This document shows, in pieces, positions 58,008 to 64,000 of a stretch of 64,000 nt of DNA. Made by a program: the position numbers and the translations under genes. This stretch comes from Isoetes taiwanensis (Eukaryota; Streptophyta; Lycopodiopsida; Isoetales; Isoetaceae). The stretch lies in the NCBI GenBank assembly GCA_021234155.1, contig JAJEKV010000016.1, positions 684,001 to 748,000 on the forward strand, in the 5' to 3' direction. Each line of letters starts with the position of its first letter. Positions within the stretch are counted from its first letter, which is position 1. Under the pieces are notes generated by a model. The model saw only the letters and a list, made by a program, of their open reading frames with translations, was not told where the DNA came from and did not search any database.

Positions 58008-58024
58008 ATTTATAGTTATTACTT
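58008..58024. repeat. Target-site duplication, right copy (17 bp)
   Basis: Identical to 56091-56107 and directly after the A-rich tail. Confidence 0.93.
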
Positions 58025-58376
58025 AAATAGTTGTTGCTTAAGTTATTGAGCTTAATTTAAGAAACAGCCATAATACCAGGGGTTAAGCCTTAAGTTCATG
58101 CATAGACTTGCTTTGTATGAGTATTTAACTTGTGATTTCTCAATGAAATATCATCACTTGCAGTTCTATCTTTCATGTTGTCTTGTTGGTAATCATGGTT
58201 CATTTGATATTGCTTAAAACATTGTTCATTTGGGAACACTGTTGTTTGATTCTATAATCCTAACAGGTTATGGGCCCACTGTGCTGAATTGATTCACACG
58301 TCATACTTGCTTCTTTAACTGTCTGCAATTAATTCCATCTGTTGTGACGTACTTTTGCCGACACATCTTCATCTCT

Positions 58377-59437
58377 ATGGAGAACTCCGGCACCCTCTTT
58401 ACTTATGAATGGAGAGTCCTCCCTCGTTTCACTGAGAAGAACTTCCAACTTTGGAAATGGCGGATTCAAATGCTGCTTGAAGATAAGGGCCTCTGGGATG
58501 TTGTCAACACGATGGATTTGGTTGGTAGCATGGCTACCTCAGCCAATACCTCTACTGGATCTGATGATTTCAGTGTTGAGGTTGTCCTCAATATACTTCC
58601 TGTCAACGATCTTATGAAGAAAGGTCGGAAGGGCAGAATGATCATATGTTCGAGTCTGGAAGATGCTCCTGCACGGTTGGTAAAAGAGGCAAGCTCTGCA
58701 TGCGCAACTAGGCGCATTTTGGCAAACCATTTTGCATCTGATCTGGCTGGGAATCGCTTAGCTTTGCGTAAAAATCTGTACAATCTTCGTCTGAATGAAG
58801 GGAAGGATTTCATGGATCATATTTGCACCATGAAGGACTTACTGGATGAGCTCCAATCCACTGGAGTCAAAATCACAGAAGATAAAAAGGCATGCATGCT
58901 GCTTAATAGTCTTTCACATTCTTTTGAAGGGATCGTGATCAATATGGAAGGCTGGTTGTCTTTGAGAAAGCTCTTGATCGTTTAAAAGCAAAAGTCATCA
59001 GGCAAAAGCAGAGCAAAACTGTTTTGGGTGATAGCTCGATGATGGCCACTGGAAAATCTAAAAGTTTCAATCGAGGGAATAAATCTTCGTCTAAAGGGTG
59101 CAAGATTATATGCTTTCATTGTCAGAAAAAGGGCATTTAGCTAAAGATTGCAGGGCTGCAGCTCCAATCTCAACACGTACACATGTTGCAAACATAAATG
59201 AAGAGGAGGAAGACCAGTCTGAACCAAAAGAACAGAATTTTATGGCCTTTGAATATCTACGTACCATGATTGAAACTGCAGAATTCAAGCATGATTATCA
59301 CTGGTATGTTTATTCAGGAGCTACGAGTCACATGACTTCTATGAGGGAGATCTTTGCAAGTTATCATCCTCTATCAACACCCTGGATTATCAAAATGGGA
59401 GATAGGTCCAAGTTTGTCAACCACAAGGCAGTCTACA
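58377..59437 (+). pseudogene. Ty1/copia gag and protease fragment
   Basis: The ATG at 58377 opens a copia-type Gag: FTEKNFQLWKWRIQMLLEDKGLWDVV, then the typical NLRLNEGKDFMDHICTMKDLLDEL. The frame shifts near 58950 and continues as a basic segment into the zinc knuckle CFHCQKKGHLAKDC (59111-59151). The protease signature follows as WYVYSGATSHMT, with Tyr (codon 59311-59313) in place of the catalytic Asp, so it cannot be active. Integrase, reverse transcriptase and LTRs are absent. At about 59437 the copia homology stops abruptly, and the transposase-like gene begins in another frame. Confidence 0.88.
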
Positions 59438-61061
59438 GGTGATGCACTGTGCTACAAGGCTGGAATAAATGAGGAAACATTTGTATACTTGGCTAAGATA
59501 TATTCCAATCATGTCATGAAAAATGGCTTGATCCTTGGAAGTGTGCCAACTATTGTGGCCGAGGATGAGACTGTAATCAAGAAGGCCGTGCAATGGTGTG
59601 CAAGAGATGATAGTTTGATAGGTTTTTGTGGGTCCAAAGAAGATCATCATTGTCTCACTAATTTTGTAGTTCATGTTGGGAGTGGGGAAGAAGGCTACAG
59701 AAATATTGTTGATGCATTTGAGATAAATGTAGTTGCACATTATGCGCGTGTCATTATTGTGAATCCATTACATACAAGTTTGCCAAAATTGGTTTTGTCC
59801 ATACAACTGACATGCAACAGGTTTGACCATGAGGCCGCGAGATCTCAATGGGACCAGATAGTGCATTTCTGGAATTTACACTTGAGAAGCGTGTTAGGTC
59901 CACTAATTGGACACTCTTCCGATGGAGATGCACGTCGGAGGGCTTGCATGCTAGAAGATTACACTTCCTTGAAAGAAATAGGGAGGAAGTTTGCCATTCC
60001 ATGGGAAGGATGGGTTTTTAGTGCTGCCCTGAAGAAAGATAGCAGTATACATGGTCTACATGATCAAGATTTCATTCATAATGGTAAGAAGCTCATCAAT
60101 CCTCTCGACTGTGCATCTCGGAGGCTTTACTTGGGTGATGAACTCATCACTCTAAATGACGTGTGGCATGTTTTCCACAACTATCAAGGTGAGCATGGTC
60201 TTCAACTAGGTGATGTGGAAAGAAGAGACAGGCAAAATTGGCGAGCGGCCCAGAGGATCTCCTCTCGAAGAGTTCAATTGTGCTTGGAGAAATTACGTGA
60301 TCCAAAGTCTTCTAATCCAATGCGAACATTGGGGACCGAAACGTATCTCTATGTGGTTTCCCTCTACATTGACATATTCCTCTCTCCTCACATGGATCTA
60401 TGGAACCGGATAAAAGCTGCCTCAACCGTATCTTTCTTCTTCAGATAAGCATGTTCGTATCTATTTCAGTCCATAATAATGGTACTTACTTCTCACTATA
60501 TTATTGCACTTGACATAATGCAGGTTGTGGAGACTTTGGATTTCAAGACATGAGACACATTGTTTGAAGTCAAATTTCATTAGCCGTGAGACATTTCTGG
60601 ACATTCAACTTTCTTGCCATTTTGTTGTGTTACTTATAAGGTTTTTTAGAGATTTCTGTAAAGAGCGTGCTGTCCCACTGGATGCCACATGGTCAGATGC
60701 ATGTTAGACTTTCTTCTCGAAGATAGGTGGAATGGTAAGGAATGAAAGATCCTACACAGGTGCAGATGTACTTGACAGTGCAAGTGCCCTTAATAGAGTG
60801 GCAGAATTTCAGTCAAAAAGAGAACTGGTATCCCCAGTAGCCCATGCCAAGCAGGAGAACATTTGGCAAGTCTTGGAGAAGAAGTTGGATTTGGATGGCA
60901 AGGAATTGAGGTGTGACTTAAGTGATTACACCTTTGTAGGCACGGATGAGATGATAGTAGATTCATTAAAAGCAGGACTCAAACATGCATCCCAATTATG
61001 TGCACGTGTAGGAATTACTTGTGAGGAAAGTGGAGAAGATACTTGGTGGAGCAAACCTTGA
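59438..61061 (+). pseudogene. Second transposase-like gene, family unrecognised, nearly intact
   Basis: The frame from 59438 reads GDALCYKAGINEETFVYL, IVAEDETVIKKAVQW, IGFCG, ARVIIVNPLHTSLPK and IGHSSDGDARRRACMLEDY. It goes on with DQDFIHNGKKLINPLDCASR-LYLGD and ERRDRQNWRAAQRI, then YLYVVSLYIDIFLSP. It then meets a 79-base intron (60445-60523) whose acceptor (AATGCAG) is good but whose donor reads ATAAGC instead of GTAAGC. Exon 2 gives RLWRLWISRHETHCL, KSNFISRETF and ATWSDAC, a TAG, then FFSKIGGMVRNERSYTGADVL-ALNR, ending at 61061. I recall similar proteins as multi-copy, uncharacterised genes in plants and invertebrates, which suggests a transposon. The acidic SSDGD motif is a candidate catalytic site. 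No terminal inverted repeats were found. Confidence 0.6.
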
Positions 61062-62739
61062 AAGCATGAAGATTTCTTCAACAAGGACTACTTCAAGGAA
61101 CTAGACACGACCATGCTTGGAGATGAGTCAGATGATGTGAGTTTGCAACAATTTTGCCAGTTTGCACAAGGAGACACTACTTAGTTTGACAAGCGTATGC
61201 TTTGATGCCTGAAGTGCACTATCTAGCATGGAGTGCACCATCCAGCATGCTGATAAGTACCTGTAGAAGATGAGGTTAATGATGTCTCCTCAATTATGTA
61301 CACAAAAGGCAGTTTTACATCATAGAAATTTTGGCACAAAAACAGAGGAGAGATAGAAAAAGAATATTATGAAGAGTTGCATGATTTAGGTGATGGGTCC
61401 CTGGTGTAGATGACCTGATATTCAAATATATAGTTGGAAACAAATAATCAAGTAAAATAACTTAAGAGAGAAACAAATTTGGACTGATGTTGTTTCAGGT
61501 AGCCAATGTGAATTCAAACTTATTGAAAGAGATTACAGATGAATGAAACAAATGGAGAAAACAAATTGCCCTGTTGTTCATGTGCGGCTGTATACAAACT
61601 TGAAACTGAGTGCACCACTTCTACTCAGCACATGTAGCCTTTCCTTCCTATCAAGCTTGAAATCTCTGATATTTCATAGTGGTTCCGCACAATCATTACT
61701 AGGCAAAAAACAAATGTATCAGATGAAATTGCTTGTGGAAATGCTAAAGATGAGACAATAGTTTCTTATATAAGCCTGGACCACTGATATTAAACTTATT
61801 CCAACCTTGTAGTGAGCTTTCGCCTTTTACTAAAGACTACTATGTGCTAGCCACAAATAGTGGCATACGCCTTTTTTTGGGATGTCTTCTCTTTTGCGAG
61901 GACTCAACAAAACTTTTGAATAGAAATGGATTGAATCTTAGCTAAAGTTTTGTAACTAGAATTCTAGTGCATCACTGCAGTCTTTCCATTAACTGCAATT
62001 TGCACCCGTGTTGTACACTTAAATGTTGTCTCCATCAAAGTGTTTTACATCCAAACTGTTTCAATGTTTAAAGCGAAGAGAGTAGATTAGCATTATGTGC
62101 ATTTAAGTAATTTTCATTTCGGAGTATTCCACATAAAGAAATAACATTCTCTACGTGTTGAGCTTGAGTTCAATTTTTGAATGCTTGAAGTATGCTTTTA
62201 GTTTAAACATCTGAACCAAATCCAAACTCCTTTTGAGCTGCAATGATACCATATAATGCCTATACTGGAGATCCTTCTCAATGGGTTTACACTCTTTATG
62301 CCAGGCCACAAAGGAGAAGGGATGTTTTCCAACATTTGAATATTCAGACATGAAGCCTAATAATGAAAGATAAAATTCTTATGCTTGAAATGGCTCATAA
62401 AATTGATGAGTCTTCTTTTTTAAGAAACCAATGGTGAATAAATACTAGCAAAACTCAAGTTAACCCACAAGAGCCACTTGAATATACCAGAAAGCGTTCT
62501 CCTTATTTTGTGTCTTAGGCAAGGCACAGAATAAAAGCAACTTTTTGAACAAAGCAACTAGTTGTCATCATCAATTTGAGCAACCAGTTAGTTTCAAAGG
62601 TGCAGGACAATTAGGGATCTATAGTCTTCGAAGAATGATGGTTACCCTGAAATAGTTTGACAAACTATGTACCATGTAAGACTGAGATGTTCATACAAGT
62701 TCAACAGTGTTTTACCCAAGAAGTGTATGATACAAGAAA
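61062..62739. other. Intergenic sequence, no gene supported
   Basis: The first 150 bases may still belong to the end of the transposase-like gene (HEDFFNKDYFKELD-type reading). Beyond that no frame has recognisable features. Confidence 0.45.
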
Positions 62740-62812
62740 CACTGTTGAACTTGCCCAAGAAGACTCAAGCAACACTGTTGAACTTGAGTCTTCTTGGGCA
62801 AGTTCAACAGTG
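62740..62812. repeat. Perfect 30-bp stem foldback
   Basis: Arms 62740-62769 and 62783-62812 are exact inverted complements with a 13-base loop. The motif AAGTTCAACAGTG also occurs once more just upstream (62698-62710), and the loop repeats part of it. If transcribed, this would make a 73-nt hairpin. Confidence 0.95.
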
Positions 62813-62979
62813 CTTTGTTTTTATTGTTGCAAGTTATGGAGAGTAAGCATCTAGCATGTCCGATATTCTAAACTTGGGGCTTCACTACAAGAGGAAGGGG
62901 GTATTAGACTCAGTTTTAGAATCAGACCCTAGTTATAAACTTAGACAGAAAAAATAGAAAAAAGGTCCTTAAAATGACA

Positions 62980-63430
62980 CTGTGGCTGACGCTACAACTG
63001 ACTCTAAGCTCTGTCGTTTAAACATCAGCATTTGCGTCAGAATTTAGCGTCAGTTTTGCAGCAGACATAGAGTCATGACAAGAGTCAACCATAGTGTTAG
63101 AATTAGAGATATCTCTACCATCAACATTAGAGTTAGCATTAGAGTCAACCATACTGTTAGAAGTAGAGTCAACCATAGTGTTAGAATTAGAGATATCCCT
63201 ACCATCAGCATTAGAGTCAATATTAGAGTCAACTGTAGTATTAGAATTAGAGTCAACTCGACTATCACAATTAGAGTCAGTATAGAGTCATAATTAGAGT
63301 CATTTATAGTGTTAGAATCAGAATTTAGGCAGCATTAGCATCGATTTGAGGGTCAGAAGTAGCATCAGAATAGAGTTAGAATTAGAGTCAGTCAATATGT
63401 CACAATTAGAGTTGGTTTTAATGTCAGGAT
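62980..63430. repeat. Degenerate short-repeat array (TTAGAGTCA-type)
   Basis: Units built on TTAGAGTCA and related GTTAGAATTAGAG hexamer-like blocks recur many times. A longer repeat (GAGTCAACCATAGTGTTAGAATTAGAGATATC) appears twice, at about 63080 and 63167. The open frames on both strands here follow from the repeat. Confidence 0.85.
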
Positions 63431-64000
63431 AGAAGGCACTCTTTGTGTTAGTTATAGCGGCATCTCATGCATCAGTCCATGAGTCAGCCCATACATCAAT
63501 TCACGAATCAATTATCCCACCATGGAATAAATTACTACTCCCATATTTAGTGTAGCCAAAATAGGTTTAGCTAAACTATCTTCAAATTCGGGCGAGAAGT
63601 TTCTAACACTTGGCTAAGCTAAATGGTTTTTCTCCATCACAGTTTCTTGCTTTTGGCTAAGCTTTCACAAAATGGAAAGGTAAGTATTAGCCATCACGCT
63701 ATAGTAATTTAAAATTACCCAAGTATTTTGGCAAAGACATTGAATTGATTGTAAATACATAAATCAAGACACAAACATACATGAAATGTTCAAAAACCTA
63801 AAAAAAAAGGACTACATTGTTCCTTTTCCTCTAATGCTTCAACTTTGTACTTGGAACAAGAAAGAAAGTGGAAGAAAAGAAAAGAGAAATGTAAACCCTA
63901 TTTCAAATTTCTTAAAGTTAGTACATACATTGGTGTTGAATTTCAGGCTAATCTATCCATTTTTCCAAGACCACTCTATCTTAGGTTTAGCTAATCGATG
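63431..64000. other. Window edge, no gene seen
   Basis: CATCAGTCCATGAGTCAGCCCATACATCAATTC-like short repeats continue to about 63520. After that the sequence is AT-rich and featureless. GGCTAAGCTAAA and TTTAGCTAA motifs recur weakly. Confidence 0.4.

Noticed and set aside
63050-63293. Short ORFs on both strands in the terminal repeat array
   Set aside because: Periodic reading of the short repeat gives Ile/Leu/Thr/Arg repeats without any domain.

Overview
The window looks like nuclear DNA of a land plant with a large, repeat-rich genome. It is AT-rich, has plant-type split genes, a dirigent gene, a thermospermine synthase relic, plant L1-type LINEs, copia debris and Helitrons. The dirigent and membrane-protein sequences do not look typical of a flowering plant, so a fern, lycophyte or gymnosperm is possible, but this is a guess. 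Only two ordinary intact-looking host genes are visible: an unrecognised membrane protein (49853-50548, minus) and a dirigent protein (53229-53771, minus). Almost everything else is nested mobile DNA.

1-22558 is one nest. An L1-like LINE runs from before base 1 to its poly(A) at 10466-10483. Two head-to-tail Helitrons (99-1968 and 1969-5507, minus) sit inside its ORF1, and removing them restores the ORF1 frame. One of them is filled by a 1.65-kb polypyrimidine tract. The LINE poly(A) is itself split by a 12-kb retroelement on the minus strand (10478-22541). This element has 2.25-kb direct repeats around a 4-kb core. It encodes a YIDD reverse transcriptase that most resembles Penelope-like elements, preceded by an unrecognised ORF1. 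A splice pair joins in frame an exon lying inside the repeat to the core. A foldback MITE and a further composite insertion lie inside the right-hand repeat copy.

22559-42640 is a second nest. A tandem array of about 0.4-kb units carrying a tRNA-like promoter (22559-24340, resuming at 42050-42640) is interrupted by an insert with a small unrecognised split gene and a large minus-strand transposase-like gene. That gene is cut in two (N-terminal part 40338-41820, C-terminal part 27160-28550) by a second head-to-tail Helitron pair (29866-35864 and 35865-39702).

42640-56090 holds a LINE tail, a tRNA-derived SINE, the ACL5-like pseudogene, the two host genes, microsatellites and a LINE fragment. 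56108-58007 is a clean 1.9-kb retroposon with 17-bp target-site duplications that carries only a LINE-type ORF1. 58377-61061 joins a copia gag-protease fragment, with its catalytic Asp changed to Tyr, to a second transposase-like gene. The last 3 kb hold a 30-bp-stem foldback and a degenerate short-repeat array.
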